A DNA stretch of 64,000 bases, taken from NCBI GenBank assembly GCA_949361645.1, contig OX442415.1, positions 15,732,085-15,796,084 on the forward strand, given 5' to 3'. The translations under genes and the position numbers were made by a program. Numbering within the stretch: position 1 is the first letter of the stretch; each line of letters opens with the position of its first letter. Below are positions 1 through 14,370 of the stretch, in pieces. The notes beneath the pieces are model-generated. The model was not told the origin of the DNA. It searched no databases and saw only the letters and a program-made list of their open reading frames with translations. The stretch is from Spongilla lacustris. Taxonomy: Eukaryota > Porifera > Demospongiae > Spongillida > Spongillidae.

Positions 1-441
1 CCCTCTCCCTCTTTTGTCCATTGAAATGTATGGAATAAAGTGCATTTTCATTTACAAATGGTTATTATGCAGCGATTATCTGACCTTCGTTGCACTGACA
101 GACTATAACATTGTCTTTATTCCTGTAAAAAGGTTTATAGGCCTGGGTTTTTTTAGCCTAAGTGATAATTTAAATATTTAGGGTTGTGGTTAGGGTAATA
201 GGTTAGGGTGTAGTAATAGCGTAGGGTCCTAGGACCAGTACTATATTGACATTGTTTGAAATGCCTTGGGTAGGGGAAGGAGTTACACATGCAGGGGCTG
301 ATTTTTGCCTTTCTTGACTTTGTGTCACCCTATGGTGTCAACCTAGCAGCTGGAGACAAGCCAGTTGATGAGTGTGGTGTCCATTATTGTCCAACTATTT
401 TCGGGAAAATTAGCGTCATTGTGATGACGTCACAGTGCAAT

Positions 442-500
442 GGTTATACGAACTGTATAACTTTGGGAAAGCGCACACAATAAGTTATACTCGTATAACC
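442..500. repeat. Imperfect inverted repeat (hairpin)
   Basis: The arm GGTTATACGA...TATAACTT at 442-463 is matched in reverse complement at 482-500, around a short loop. It could be a relic of a small palindromic element. No target duplication was identified. Confidence 0.45.
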
Positions 501-639
501 ATAGTCAGTTAAATTTTTGTTCGATTCACGCATGATAAGTTTCATCAAGTATTTAATTTCAAGAATCAAGACAGAATCGATCAAGAGATGAGTTATGCAC
601 TCGACAAAGCTACTAGAGGAAGCACCATCGGCGTCCCGA

Positions 640-840
640 GCTTTTCTGGAAAAGGGGGGGGGGGGGGGGGCAAGGATGAAGGCTAGGGGCGCCGGTAGGC
701 GGTGTCGCTCCGGGGAGGGTGCGGGAGGGGCCGAGGGGGGCACCCTCCCGCCCGGTTAGGGGGTAAGGGGAGCGTTGCAAGCTCCCCCATCGGGGTCCAG
801 TAGCCAACGCTTTTTGCGTTGGTAGAGTCCGAAACAACGC
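640..840. other. GC-rich island with G tract and 7 bp hairpin
   Basis: An uninterrupted run of about 20 G near 652-670 leads into about 130 bp of G-rich DNA. A perfect hairpin, CCAACGC-TTTTT-GCGTTGG, lies at 804-822. Its function is unknown. It stands out from its AT-rich surroundings and may be a promoter-type island or a repeat fragment. Confidence 0.4.
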
Positions 841-3118
841 AAAAAAGCAGAGATAGAATTGTAAAGATTTATTAAGATTTAAGGCCGCACCAAATCAATC
901 TTTAGTTTCTGGTCCCCGCCCACATCCATTTATCAGAAAACCACCGCAACTATAATCATATTCATATACATAATCATATTCAATAGCTTCTCACATGACC
1001 CGAGTGAACTGTAGTCTTCTTTTCATATTAAACATCAGCCTGGCTACAAATGTTAACCAGTACAAGGATCGGAGCATTCTACGTGAATTACATGCATCGA
1101 ACCCTGTTTGAACACAAATTAGAACTGCTTGAAAGGCGCTCTAATGATAGCGTACTATGATAAGTAGTAGTATTGTCAAGTTAACAAGTATAGCTATGCA
1201 CTGCTGTCCCATTGATGTTTGGAGCCCTGCAGCGCCTAACGCTAATAGTTTCAAGAATTTACAAATGCTATAAAGCTGCAAAGCTTCTGGGTAGGCTTAC
1301 AGCCCTCCCTCATACCCTCGCTAGGGAGGAATGGGAACCCGTTCCGATCAAGCCCCTCAAGACCCGTTCGAGTCTTCCTAGCAGAATAAAAACGGAAAAG
1401 GACAAATAAAACAAGCTACTGTTTTAGAATGTCTTAAAAGCAGGCGAAATTGAATACGACCGCATGCTATAAATATAATGTGGAGGACCAGAAGGCAGAA
1501 ACTAAAGACTGATTAGTTTGGTTTGGCCCGGCCTTAAAGTAGTGACAGGGCTATATTGTTTTATCGTGGACAAAGATTACTGTACAGCTTTGATAGTTGG
1601 TATAGCCTATAGGTGGACGCTGGGAATTTTAATTTAATGCTAGCAAAAAAGGATCTCCTTAATTAATTTATATTATGTAGCGTTCGCACTTTTAATATGT
1701 ACCTACTACCCCCGGTATTAAACTTGTGTTAAGCTCAGCTTCTACTGATATGTTCGACGCGCCGATCTTTTCCAAATGCGTATTTATACTTATAATTGGC
1801 CCTTCGGAACCCCCTTCTCCCTTTCCAGCGCGGCACTGCCATGCACCGGTACGCACAATACACAAACATTTAATAACTATGAATTTTACTGGTTAATTCC
1901 AAGACGTAACAATACACATCAAGCGATGACGTCACTGTACAAGCTTAAATTTAAATTACCCTTAAGCATCATAGTGGCAAGTAACTATGTGTGGTGACCA
2001 GGGCTGGACAAGTGCCTTGAACAGAAAGCCAAAACCTGTGCCAGTTGCCAGGAAGTAAAAAAAGCAATCCTCCAGTCTAAGGGGGCGGGGGTTGTGTAGT
2101 CATATGACATTGGCGTTGTGGGGCGTCGCACCATATAAGGTCACTGCGACCTACGCAGCCAAATATATATCGAATTGCATTCACCGTGTTGGCGTGTTGC
2201 AAATAATAGGGACTCTACCAGCGGCGTCATTCAGGTATGTCAATTGTCAAAGGCAGGGGACATATATAGGGCCAGGGAACCCCGGGCTCGGACTAAAATA
2301 CGCCTACATCTACTTAACTACGCTTCCGTGCATATCATGGCATATCATGCCATATGCGAGATGCCATATAAGTTGAAACGTCTGGCGCGCAAAAAAAAAG
2401 AAAAAAAGAATACATACATGTAATCATGATATATTGTAAATGAGTATAGAGGTAATACGCATGCATGCAGTTGTTGGTACGTTGGGATCGGAGACATAAT
2501 TATATAAGGAGGCTACTAGGCTCTACTCAGAAAGCGTTTTTCTCAATCAGTTCACGTAGCCCTTGCAATAATAAACATTGTGTATCATGGGCGTTTTAAT
2601 AAATCAAATCTAATCGCTAATTAAACATTTGTCGCAAATTAAACTCATTAACCGTTAACCCATGCATTGGCAAACAAACAAGAAGTTTAAAGGTAACCGA
2701 AATTCAGGAAGCATATTCGTAATTATATGTAAAACGAACACAATAGATTATTTGACTTAAATTCGGAAATCAGTTATTGTAATAGCACTATCTAACATTT
2801 TCACAGAACAGTAAAAAAGAAAAATAAGATTCATTAACATGTGCATTTGCAGATAGTTTGAATCTCAGTTTGTAATAATGATTTGGCGGAGTCTTCACAA
2901 TCTGAATCCTAAAAAAAATTACAGTCATATGTATTTATTTAAATTCATTATGGGTACGAATTTACATTAAGTGCATGTTAAGCATCTTAGTAGTACATGT
3001 ACATAAATGTATGATATATTTTGTCAGCTTGCATGCTATGCATTAAATGACCTTTTTCTTAAGGCTCCAGATTTTTCATCGGACCAGACTGCTTAGCCAT
3101 TTTTTGTTTGCCGGTACA

Positions 3119-4124
3119 ATGGGCACTACCTCGTGCAATGTAACAGGAAACCTTACGTCCGAACAAAATAATACTTTGCTTATCATTTTTGGCTCCACTG
3201 GTGGTGCTGGTGTCATAGTCTGCATGGTATCCATCCTTCTTGTTTTTGTCAAGAAACTTTATAAGAAGTTAGTTTACCGTTTGGCTCTCTACCAAGTTCT
3301 CAGTTCGCTGTTGTTTTCTACGCTGGAAGTGTTACAGCTGGTCTTCCGTAATTATCACCGAAATCCTGAAGTATATCGCCCCTTCTGCTTAGCTGTAGCA
3401 TTCTTGGACCTCTGGTCCATGTGGATGAAGCTTTGTTTCGCTGTATCTATAACCTTCCATCTCTTCTGCTCTGCAATGTGTTCTCGAGACATGACTAAGT
3501 ACGAACTAGCCTACGTTTTAACGTCGTTACTGCTAGTTCCATTGCCTGTGAGCATCGTGCCTTTTGTCACCAATTCATATGGACATCAGTCTTGACTCGT
3601 GGTGTTGGATAATGAATACAATTGACGGTTGCCCCTATTTCGTTGGTACCATGGAACAGTTCTTTCTGTGGTATATTCCAGGGATAGTCGTACTGTTTAT
3701 ATCTTCTTTGTTGATGACCATCATAATGGCCATTTTGGCCTGCAAACTATACCAGAAGAAGATAAATAGCAGCGCAAAAGAAGCTCTCACACAGATGCTT
3801 CCTCTCACAGCCTACCCCATTACTTTTTTTGTGCTCATCCTATTTCCATTCACCAACCGTGTGTACGAGGCTGCTATACGCTCATCCAATTACGGCCTTC
3901 TTGTTATTGCTTCGTTTTGCATTCCTGCGTACAGCCTGGCAGCGGGACTGGCGCTCATGATGCATGTCTGCCTTATGACACGCTCAAACTACAGAATAGT
4001 CATTAAATATGGCACTATTGATCAGGAAGGTGCAGTCACTGCTAAAATAGATTCAATGAGCAGTAATACCAAGTGGAACCCCCGCAACGAAAGTGATGTT
4101 GATGCAAAGCTACTAAAAAAATAG
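3119..4124 (+). CDS. Seven-transmembrane receptor (GPCR), interrupted by one frameshift
   Basis: This looks like a plasma-membrane G-protein-coupled receptor. I prefer the ATG at 3119 because it begins MGTTSCNVTGNLT, a short N-glycosylatable ectodomain; an in-frame ATG lies upstream at 3047. Hydrophobic segments follow in order: TM1 (LLIIFGSTGGAGVIVCMVS), TM2 (LALYQVLSSLLF), TM3 starting with a Cys (RPFCLAVAFLDLW), TM4 (YVLTSLLLVPLPVSIV), then in another frame ECL2 with SWCWI, TM5, TM6 and TM7. The Cys at the top of TM3 and the WCWI in ECL2 would form the usual disulphide. That WCW(I/L) pattern is seen in secretin/cAMP-receptor-like families, so I lean to cAMP-like/GPR157-type; this is inference. 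The two ORFs overlap at 3564-3595 with no splice signals, so a 1-nt indel or sequencing error breaks the frame in ECL2. It has no introns. The C-terminal tail is short and ends in ...KLLKK. Confidence 0.75.
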
Positions 4125-4497
4125 CTATACTGATTAAATGACGTGCATACATGTACATGTACTGTCATTGTGATGGTGATTCCTTGTGAAATTCATTTGC
4201 TTCTTGATTGTGCACTTCACTGATGCAGATAATGCTCAGTATATAGCTGGTATTATATACAATGTATACATGTATGCTTTTGCACTACGATGAAATCTAA
4301 ATACATTATCACTTGCAGCAGTGTGGTGTTTGATTGCGTTTGTGTCATCTTACCCACTGAAAATTTCTGTACTATTCACTTATACTTGTACTTTTGAATG
4401 CAATCAGTTTGTCGTGAAACTAGAATAAGTTCTCACAATTTGCCAGTTGAACACCTAGGCTATTAATGTTTTCTGCTCACTGTGTTATAGTTATCAC

Positions 4498-4681
4498 TCA
4501 GCACTCAACTGCAGCTACCTACATGTACACATCACACCAGACAACATTACACATCACACCACTGAGACACCCTTCTACACAACCACAGCTACCCCCAACA
4601 AACCAGATACTGACCAGCGCACAATCACAGCTACCCAGATCACACCAGATACCACCAGCACACAATCACAGCTACCTAGAA
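4498..4681. repeat. Imperfect ~40 bp tandem repeat (about 4 copies)
   Basis: Successive copies contain CACA(A)TCACAGCTACC followed by CACACCAGATACCA-like sequence. The ORF across it encodes only the repeat and is not taken as a gene. Confidence 0.5.
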
Positions 4682-4782
4682 TAGCCTAAATTGCTCGGCG
4701 TGGCCAACTATTTACACATTGCACTTGATGCCAAAAGAATAGAACCACAGATATATAATTACATCTTATAGATGCTGCAGAA

Positions 4783-7010
4783 GTGCCTTTGCAGACCCCA
4801 ATTTTGCACTCACTCAGGGCAGTTATCAATATTTTGGCTGCAGGTAAGGCACCTGTTGAAATCTCTGCTTATCTGGCAGGAGGCAATCTTACAGCTTTAA
4901 ATAAATCCAAACCTGGGTGCCCTTTTGATGTCCGGCCTATTGCAGTGGGAGAAGCTGTACGCCGGTTGGTTGGAAAATGCCTCTGTGCTGCAGTCAAGAT
5001 AAAGGCTCAACACTTTTTCACCCTTTTCAGTTTGGAGTTGCATGCCCTTTTGGGGCAGAAAAAATGGTCCATGGATTAAGGGATTCCATCGAGCAACATT
5101 GGTTGGAGGATGATTTTGTTGTTCTAAAGGTGGACCTTAAAAATGCTTTTAATATGGTGTCTCGCCAGGCGGTCTTGGATGAGTGTGCAAAGCACTTTCC
5201 AGAGCTGCTTTCATGGGCTAGCTGGTGCCACAGCCATCACCCATTCCTCTGGCATCCTTTGGGTTGCCTTACTTCAGAGCAGGGTGTTCAGCAGGGTGAC
5301 CCCCTGGGTCCTTTGCTGTTCTCTTTGGTATTAAATATCCTGGTGTCAGCAATTTCTAGTAGAGATGATTGTGCTGGTCTCAAGTTTCACGCCTGGTACT
5401 TGGATGATGGTGCTCTGGCAGGTCCAAGGTCCACTGTGAGCAATATCTTGGCCTTGCTTCAAGAGTTAGGTCCTCCACTTGGCCTCCATGTCAATATCCC
5501 TAAGTGTGAGGTGTTTAGCCAGAGCTCACTTGACTGTTTTCCATCTGACATTAAAAAGTCTAACAATTCTAACATAGACATCCTGGGTTCTCCCATAGGA
5601 GATACTGAGTTTTGCCACCAATTTATCACTCGCAAACAGTCTGAAGCCAAGAGCCTGCTCTCAAGGCTTGAGGATGTGGGCTTAATTGATCCCCAGGTTG
5701 CCCTAACCCTACTCCGTGTGTGTGGTGGCTTCTGTCGGCTTGTCCATCTTGCACGTACCACACCACCATCATTATCTCGTGCAGCCCTCCAGCTGTATGA
5801 CCAAGATGTTCGCAGATGCTTCTCCTCCTGTACTGCTGTGGATACATCAGATGCTGCTTGGAGGCAGTCCATGTTAGGCCTTAGTAAGGGAGGTTTGGGT
5901 CTCCGCTCCCTATACCATCATGCACCAGCAGCTTATATAGCCTCTGTTTGCTCATCTGGGTTTGGTTCCCAGACCAATCCTCACCTCTGTTCTGCAGTTG
6001 CATATTTTAATTCAAATGTGCCCCCTGATAAGGTGCTGCAAGTCGACTCCATTCTCTCAGCTCCTTCAGTGTCCCAAAAGAAGCTTTCCAGCATGTTGGA
6101 CACCCATATGTTCAATTTGCTGTTAGAAGATTCTTCCACTGCTGACAGAGCACGATTACTTTCTGTTTCATCTGCCCATGCATCCTCTTGGCTGTCAGTA
6201 GTCCCTTCAGAGGGATTGGGTCTGCACCTTGATCCACCAGTACATCAAGTTGCTATAAAGTGGTGGCTTGGCCTAGACACATCCCAGGGGTCCCAGTGTG
6301 CACTTTGCCCTGACAATGCCCTAGACCCCCTTGGACATCACGCCATCACTTGTAAGCGGGGGGGGGGGGGGGGGGGGGGGGGGGGTGATGTGGTAACACG
6401 ACATAACACCCTGCGTGATGCACTGGCTGAAACGTGCCATCGGGCTCATCTCAGTGTCCAGGTGGAAGCTGGCAGTGACCTCACTGCTGACCATAGCCAC
6501 ACCCGCCCTGCCGACCTTTTGTTGACCAACTGGGCTACGGGCAAGACAGCAGCATTTGATGTATCTGTGACCTCTCCGCTTAATACTCTCACCTTGTTGG
6601 AAGCAGGAGTGTCTGCAGGTTCAGCTGCCAGAGCCACTGAAGATAGAAAACATAAAGCCAATGATGCCAAGTGTGATCAGTGAACTGGGCTGGTTGTGTG
6701 TTCCCTTGGTTACTGAAACTTATGGTGCATGGGGAAAGGAAGCCACAGAAGCTTTCTCCCAGCTGGCCTCTCGGATTGCCACCTTAACTTGCAGGCCCAA
6801 GTCAGTAGTATTAAGTGACATTTATGGCAGGCTGAACCTTCACCTGGTGAGAGCCAACGCCACAGCCATCCTCACCAGATGTGTCCTGTCTTAAACTATT
6901 GATATACTTCATTGTGTGTAATGTATTATTGTTGTAATAGTTATAATTATATATATTATTTTATAATAATAATAATAATAATAATATTATAATATTATAT
7001 ATGTAATATA
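4783..7010 (+). mobile_element. 5'-truncated non-LTR retrotransposon: reverse transcriptase plus restriction-like endonuclease
   Basis: A degraded LINE-type pol gene read in three frame segments (4783-5079, 4977-6683, 6661-6894). The first encodes the RT N-terminal block (GGNLTALNKSKPG, RPIAVGEAVRRLVGKCL). The second carries GVQQGDPLGPLLF and the catalytic YLDDG (YxDD) box. It is followed by a CX2C...H...C zinc-binding motif (CALC ... HHAITC) and then RPADLLLT...AFDVSV. That last block fits the PD-(D/E)XK restriction-like endonuclease of R2/CRE/NeSL-type elements. The third segment continues the C-terminus (ELGWLCVPLVTETYG). A run of about 26 G at 6358-6385 lies inside the zinc-finger region and has probably inserted codons. 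The 3' end is AT-rich with a (TAA)n tract near 6964-6990, as expected of a LINE tail. The 5' part is absent. The clade is inferred only from domain order. Confidence 0.8.
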
Positions 7011-8797
7011 TCGTTGAAGTTTACGCATGCATGCATGCACCACCAGCCATGCTAGCTAGTGATGGGATAGTTAAATGTTTTTGACTGTAGTTAAGTTCCA
7101 ATTAATTAAGTTCTGTTTGTTGTGCAGTTAATTTATTATCTTTTCTAACCTGGTTTTTGCCAGAACCCGAGTTAAGTTGACAATTTAGTTAAAAAGTTAC
7201 ACCACATTTATATAGTTCAAATTGGAATTTTTGCATTGAAGATTGCACTCTTCAAATTCTTTTTCAAATTGCATAATAATAATTTAGAAAAAAAAGTACT
7301 GCTCTTTTCTTTTGATCCATGGATCACACTCTTTAGTCAATCTTGGCATTGTCTGATATGATTCCATTTCGGGGTCAAGTGTACACGTATATACCTGCTT
7401 TGATTGTGCAATATGGTCCATGCATTATCCTAATCCATGATAAGGAGCAAAAAAAGCGCTTGACATCAAAGCAGGCCTTAGTGAAGTAGTGGGAGAGGCC
7501 ATTTTGAAATGCATAGCCATATATAGGGGCGAAGCAGACACCTTTATGTTTTAGGGACATGACACCACCAGCAGCAGCATATCACGTGGACCTTGTACTG
7601 TCTGGCCAAGCAACGTGAGCACTAGGCCAAGGTGAGAGAGGGGATGGAGGGAGTGGCTGGAGTATGAGGGACCTCCAGTACATCCAGTGGAGGGTGTGAG
7701 GCTATATCTCCAGTGTTTTTTTTTAAATCCTGAGAAAGGGAGGAAAAGACTGTATGGTGAATGCTGTGTTAATCACCCAGAGGATCATCGAAACCGCACT
7801 GTCTGAAAAAATATGATCCAATGAAGTGTAGCTGATGTCAGGGACCCTCTGGCATACATATTCCATTCTCATGCAGCAGATAGCCATATTGCATTGGAAA
7901 GAACTTTGCCATGAATGAGGAGAAGGTTGTTGTGGCAACCATGGGCAAAATTTTTGAAGTTTCACTGGGGAAGAGTCATACAAATGAGCTAACACGTGAG
8001 GTCAGAAAATGATAACAAATTAAAAATAAAGCGCATACATACATTGTGTGTACAAAAACATGTCTCCTCTCTCTTCCTATACATTTTTACACAGTAGTAC
8101 TAGTTGGTTAATGATTTAGCAACAAAATATACATGCTAATGCACAGCTAACAGCATAGTAGCTGGCGCAGGAGCTAACTAAAGCATTATCTACTGCAGCC
8201 ATTGTATTTTTTTTTACTCCCATGCAATTGTGGTAGGGAGCTATCAAGATGAGTACCTAAGTAAGGTGCGCCTGTGATCATAACAAACCAAACCACTTTA
8301 CAAACGTGTGTGTGTATTGAAAAGCTATAAATATGAAAATCTAAATGAGGCGCAATCAAAGTAGAACCCAACCAGCACTAGTCCTCCCAGCGAGTCTTCT
8401 CCCCCTTGTGCCTAAATAAAACAAGAACAACATGGTGAAAGCCACACCTCTTCTTGGCATACTTTGTAGCAGATCAGCTGTAAGCAGCTGGTGGAATATC
8501 GTTCTCTTGTACTGTATCCCCCACACCATTCTCCTGATGCTGCTCATAAGTGGTCAAAAATGTAGATGTGACAACTTCACTCCTTCTTGCAACTGGGAAG
8601 CATGGCAGCACGAGGCTCCTCCTTCCCACTCTCAGGTGTACTTCCAAAGGAACTCACGCGCAAGTCCTTGGTGGGGACCTGTCAGCAGTATAGAAACATA
8701 ACGTTATTATATAGTGTGAAGAGACAAGGTGATCAGTGTGTAAAGACAATCACACTATGTGAACCGGCATGGAGGTTGCTGCACGTGTACGTATGGG
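7011..8797. other. Intergenic region, no gene recognised
   Basis: Small ORFs on both strands (for example a 90-codon one on the minus strand at 7723-7995) lack recognisable domains. I found no inverted-terminal-repeat element or tandem array here. Confidence 0.45.
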
Positions 8798-9678
8798 CAG
8801 TGATGCCGCGGCCAGCACGGACCGTCCGTGACCGTATTCATTTGACGGTTTTTGACGGCCGACCGTGACCGTGATCGGGAAGCTTACCGATCACGTGATT
8901 AAACCGTGAAAAATAATTGGCCGTCAATTTTATTTGCTGGCCGTCCGTGGCCGTCAGAACTTTTGACGGTCTATTAAGCGTCATCAGCGTCACGCGCAGT
9001 GGCTTTTTTTTTTTCCCTGCGTGGCAAATGTCGTCTTTCCAAGTGAGCTAAAACCTTTGAGGATTACCGATAAGCCACCTGTACTTTATTTCTAGGGCGC
9101 GGTGAAGTCCGCAGCACACGCTGCACACCCGACTGTCACCAATACGTGGCTATGGAACCATTTTAAGTTGTCCCCTCGCCATGACATAATCTCGTTCCCA
9201 GCCTGATATTGCATTCGCAATATGCGTAGCGGTGATGTAATCCATCCGCTGCTGCCGAACGTGGGTCTGGGGACGAGACATGCCATGTGTTTGCGAAAAA
9301 GGTGTTATCGCGTGGATTCCACGTGCACGTGCGAGCGAGTTGAAACTCATTGTAAAGATGGAGGATGGATCCAGCCAGGATTGAATCTGTTCACTTTCTC
9401 AGATGCAATAAAGACTTTAGTTAATTGTATCTGCTCTTTCACACTTGTTCTGCCATATCGTTCATCAACCATTTCTATTGATACGCGCATGCCAAACTTC
9501 TATAGCATAAATACCGACCGTCCGTAACCGTATAAAATTTTGACGGCTGACGGCCAGCCGTGTACGTGACCGTATTGAAATCATACGGTCCATCTTTGAC
9601 CGTGAACGTGACCGTTTATATCCAAACGGCCAGCCGTGAACGTGACCGGATTGTTAATAGCTGGCCGCGGCATCTCTG
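8798..9678. mobile_element. Non-autonomous hAT-type DNA transposon with 8 bp target duplication
   Basis: The left end CAGTGATGCCGCGGCCAGC (8798-8816) is the inverted complement of the right end at 9660-9678, with one mismatch in 19. It is flanked by the perfect direct repeat CGTATGGG at 8790-8797 and 9679-9686. A TIR starting CAG(T/A)G with an 8 bp TSD is diagnostic of hAT. About 200 bp inside each end is a dense array of CCGT(G)ACCGT / GACGGCC words in both orientations, which looks like transposase-binding subterminal repeats. No transposase is encoded. The centre carries another small TIR repeat (9190-9277). Confidence 0.88.
9190..9277. repeat. Small ~88 bp MITE-like repeat nested in the hAT element
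   Basis: It is bounded by TCTCGTTCCCAG and its near complement CTGGGGACGAGA. It contains GCATTCGCAATATGCG and GGTGATGTAATCCATCCGC. Parts recur elsewhere: the right half at about 47127-47185, and the segment with TTGCGAATGCA...CTGGGGACGAGAC at about 59110-59147. Confidence 0.6.
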
Positions 9679-10510
9679 CGTATGGGTAAACTCAAGGCCA
9701 TGCACTCTCGAGATTAGGACATGCGCGCTATGATATACATGCATGACAATCATAATATGACCTTATGCATGCGAATCGGGAATCTTTAGAGCAGGGGGTC
9801 ACATGAAGCGTGGGCTTTAATTGCTTTAATCAGTTTATTGTCCGGCCTCCATATTGGTTCTCGGTGCACGCTCCGAGGGCACAAGGTATACAAATGTTAG
9901 TAATGTTTTAGAGCACAATTGAAAGGACACCTTAAGTAATAATGAGCACAAATAAAAAAGGGGATAAATGCTATATTAAACCAGAGTGGTTGGCTAGTTC
10001 AATGAATCAATGGCAGGTGGTGATCCTGATGTGGACAGAATAGGTCGCGTCGCTAACCTGTGTTCTCTTCTTCCTTAACTCCTCTCCAAATCATGTTAAA
10101 TTCTTGTTGTGAATTTTCTCCATCATACATGTAGAAATATTGCTATCAATATCAAGTAGCACTACGTTTGGGTAGACTCTTGGAAAGGATGTACTTTAAG
10201 TTTCACCATATCTTCGGAATTTTTCTCAACTAAACGCTGACAACCAAGATGAGGTGGAAAACACCCGGTGTCGGAGCAGATTCTGTCCCCCCGCAGATTT
10301 TGTCCCCCCGGACATAATCTGCTAGCGGAAATTGTCCCCCACGGACATAATCCGCTAGCAGATATTGTCCCCCTACCGCAGAAATTGTCCCCCCCCCCCC
10401 TTCAGTAGGCGATCGATACTCCAATACGTAATAGGGTATAGCCTTTGTTGTACATTGTAGGTGTCAACAGTGGGTGATCGATGCTCCGCCTTTGCTAATA
10501 CGTATAGCTA

Positions 10511-12108
10511 GGCACTGCGGAATCCGTGATTTTAGACCGTAAAATCCTAGACGTCAGAAGAAAATTTTTCTGTTTGTAATTTTAAAAATATTTATTGACA
10601 CCATTTGGTAAAAACGATCTGGTAGCTTCATTGTGCTTCATTGTGGCTTACTATGCATTCAGAACGACTGCCAAATGCGTGAGCAATAGACCAGACTAGT
10701 TTTTAAGTTTTTAAACACGCACCGTATTTATTAAGTGTTGTTCAAATCGAATATAGTTTTCTGGCCACGGTTTTTGACTCCAAAACGCTGCGTCCCCTCC
10801 ACGGTAAGTACTCTCCCCTCTAGATAATTCATCCTTCTATATTTCTACGAAGTTTTATAAAGATTTGACGAAGCGCAGGGTACCTTCTACGATGCGCCAG
10901 TTACTGAACATCTTTGGACCGATACATCAAATGGTACTATACACCAGGATCTACAGAATCATCATTCTTTATAACTTAGATCATAACTTTGGGGTTTGGA
11001 TCACTAAAATTGTCGGAATTCCTATGGTTCTTTTCAGAAATCAGAACCAATGCAGCTTGGCATCCCAAATGGACCATTCTGGAAGCCACGAGCCTAATCA
11101 GAAAGCGCGTGATATGATATGAGTCATATGACGGGTCTTTTAGCGGAAGATCTCAGAGAGGAGGCAAAAGCATGGTGCTTGCAGAACTCGTTAAACGAAT
11201 ATAATAATATATAATATAATTATATACATGCATATATAATCAAAAGTGTTGATGTCAACCGAGCAGCCATAGCTCAGTGCACTGGTACTGCAACGAGTAC
11301 AGTAGTCAGCTAGCCAGATGCTAGATGAGGGAGGGCCTTTATACATAGTATACCACCATTAAAATACGTTCTACTATGGTTTTCAAGTGTAGCTGTGAAT
11401 GTTAGAATCTTAAAGTTATAGTTGCATGCTTATAGCCTCATAAGATGACTATACATCTTGCAAAATATATATCAGTACTATGCATGACAATTCCACAGGA
11501 GCAGCAAACCTTCATAAACTAATTTAACTTCTCTGCAAGGTGCATGTAAATTTCACCAACGTACCGGCTATACGATGGGCAGATAACTCATAAAGGAAGT
11601 TACCAAAAATATTGAATGATGGATGAATCTGAAGAATAACGAGTTGATGCATGGTCATTAACATGCTCGTGGACTATTTAATTGGTGATTTAGTGTTTGT
11701 GGCCAATGAAAATAATATCCTTCAATGCTAAATGATATTGTGATCAAGCTAGTGTATGCATGCTAGTCAGTTTTTTGTTCACAATTTGAAAATATACATG
11801 TGATGAATTTTAGTTAAAAACCATCTAAAAGTCTTTAATAAGTCAGAACTACTTATATGCAATGTTTGGAATTAATATCTTACGGAATAGCAAGGTTATG
11901 CTTAATTGTTTCTCAACCGTCTCAGTTTTTATTGCGATTACGCATTGACCGCTGTACTAAAAAAGTTGTCACTTTGGCGCTACATATCTCCGGTGCTAAA
12001 AATGGTACGGTGACGCACGAAATACTGAAAAACACAGCTTTTTTTGCTCTTTCTAACGATAATAATATTATAATCGTTTGATCATTTTTGAAAAAATTCC
12101 GCAGTGCC
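10511..12108. mobile_element. TA-flanked TIR element nested inside 10265-12869
   Basis: GGCACTGCGGAAT at 10511-10523 is the exact inverted complement of 12096-12108, with TA on both outer sides. The interior (about 1.6 kb) is AT-rich. It holds an 85-codon ORF at 10865-11122 with no similarity I recognise. The short TIR and TA target are compatible with Tc1/mariner-like mobility, but the superfamily is unassigned. Confidence 0.55.
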
Positions 12109-12149
12109 TAGTATAGCCAGTGCTTGCCAGGGAGTGAGATCGGAAGGAC

Positions 12150-12255
12150 CCCCCCCCCCCCCCCATCCTTCCATAAGCTAACAGCCCCGCCCGCTTTTTG
12201 CATCGGGCCCTCTTTAAAGTTTTTCGTATCGGGCCCGAAAGGTACGTATCGGGAC
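12150..12255. repeat. Copy of a dispersed repeat containing the CGCCCGAT-type word
   Basis: The reverse complement contains GGGCCCGATACGAAAAACT and GGGCCCGATGCAAAAAGCG next to a C/G run. Similar TTTAAGCGCCCGATRCAAAA words occur near 54377-54425 and 59360-59480. Confidence 0.4.
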
Positions 12256-12869
12256 CTACGTTAGTAGGATCTCCACTATACAGGTACAATGTATAAAACT
12301 AGTACTTCCCCCACCCAGTTCCGCAGTCCTATCAATCGATCTCCCCGCCAGACTTCTTGGCCCTCTGCCCTTCTAAGTTGTATTTACGTGGTGCGTTTTG
12401 CAGCTGCTGGCTTTCAGTATAGTCATGAAGACGGCTGGGCACGACAGCCACTTGACTTATATATATTATTATAGTGGAGATCAATGGTAGTGGGAAAAAA
12501 AGAAAGAAAAAAAAAAAAAAAAAACAGGTCACTTAATTGTGCAATTTCCGTTTACCGGCCTAGCTTCAAATGGTTCTATAAGACCTTCAAAGCCTATTTC
12601 TGTCGGCTATAGGACATATTGGCCGTGAGTCGGCCCGTGACAGCTAGACCAAAATGACTTTAGAACCAAATTAGGCATGCAGAGCCTGGGATATATATCG
12701 GTCAGACGGGCCATGCACACGAAGCTGCGCTAATAAAACACAAAGGTGGAGGGGGGGGGGGGGTGGGGGGGTGGGGGGACATATTCTGCGGAGGAGGGAC
12801 AAAACCCGCTAGCAGAATGTGTCCGGGGGGACAATAATTGGGGGGGGACAAAATATGCTATGACACCGG

Positions 12870-14370
<1,501 letters not shown>

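Larger units (their letters stand above)
1..3118. other. Intergenic region upstream of the 7TM gene
   Basis: I see no convincing coding exon here. ORFs of 60-95 codons occur in several frames but have no recognisable domain or splice context. The stretch holds a hairpin (442-500), a GC-rich G-tract segment (640-840), and otherwise AT-rich DNA. Confidence 0.5.
10265..12869. mobile_element. Putative TIR element with G/C-tract inverted ends
   Basis: About 130 bp at the left end (CCGGTGTC...CTGTCCCCCC...GGACATAATCTGCTAGCGG) is matched in inverted orientation at about 12768-12869 (reverse complement CCGGTGTCATAGCA...TGTCCCCCC...CTGCTAGCGGG). The arms are diverged but collinear. I could not define a target duplication. 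The interior holds a second element (10511-12108) and no recognisable transposase. Confidence 0.5.
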
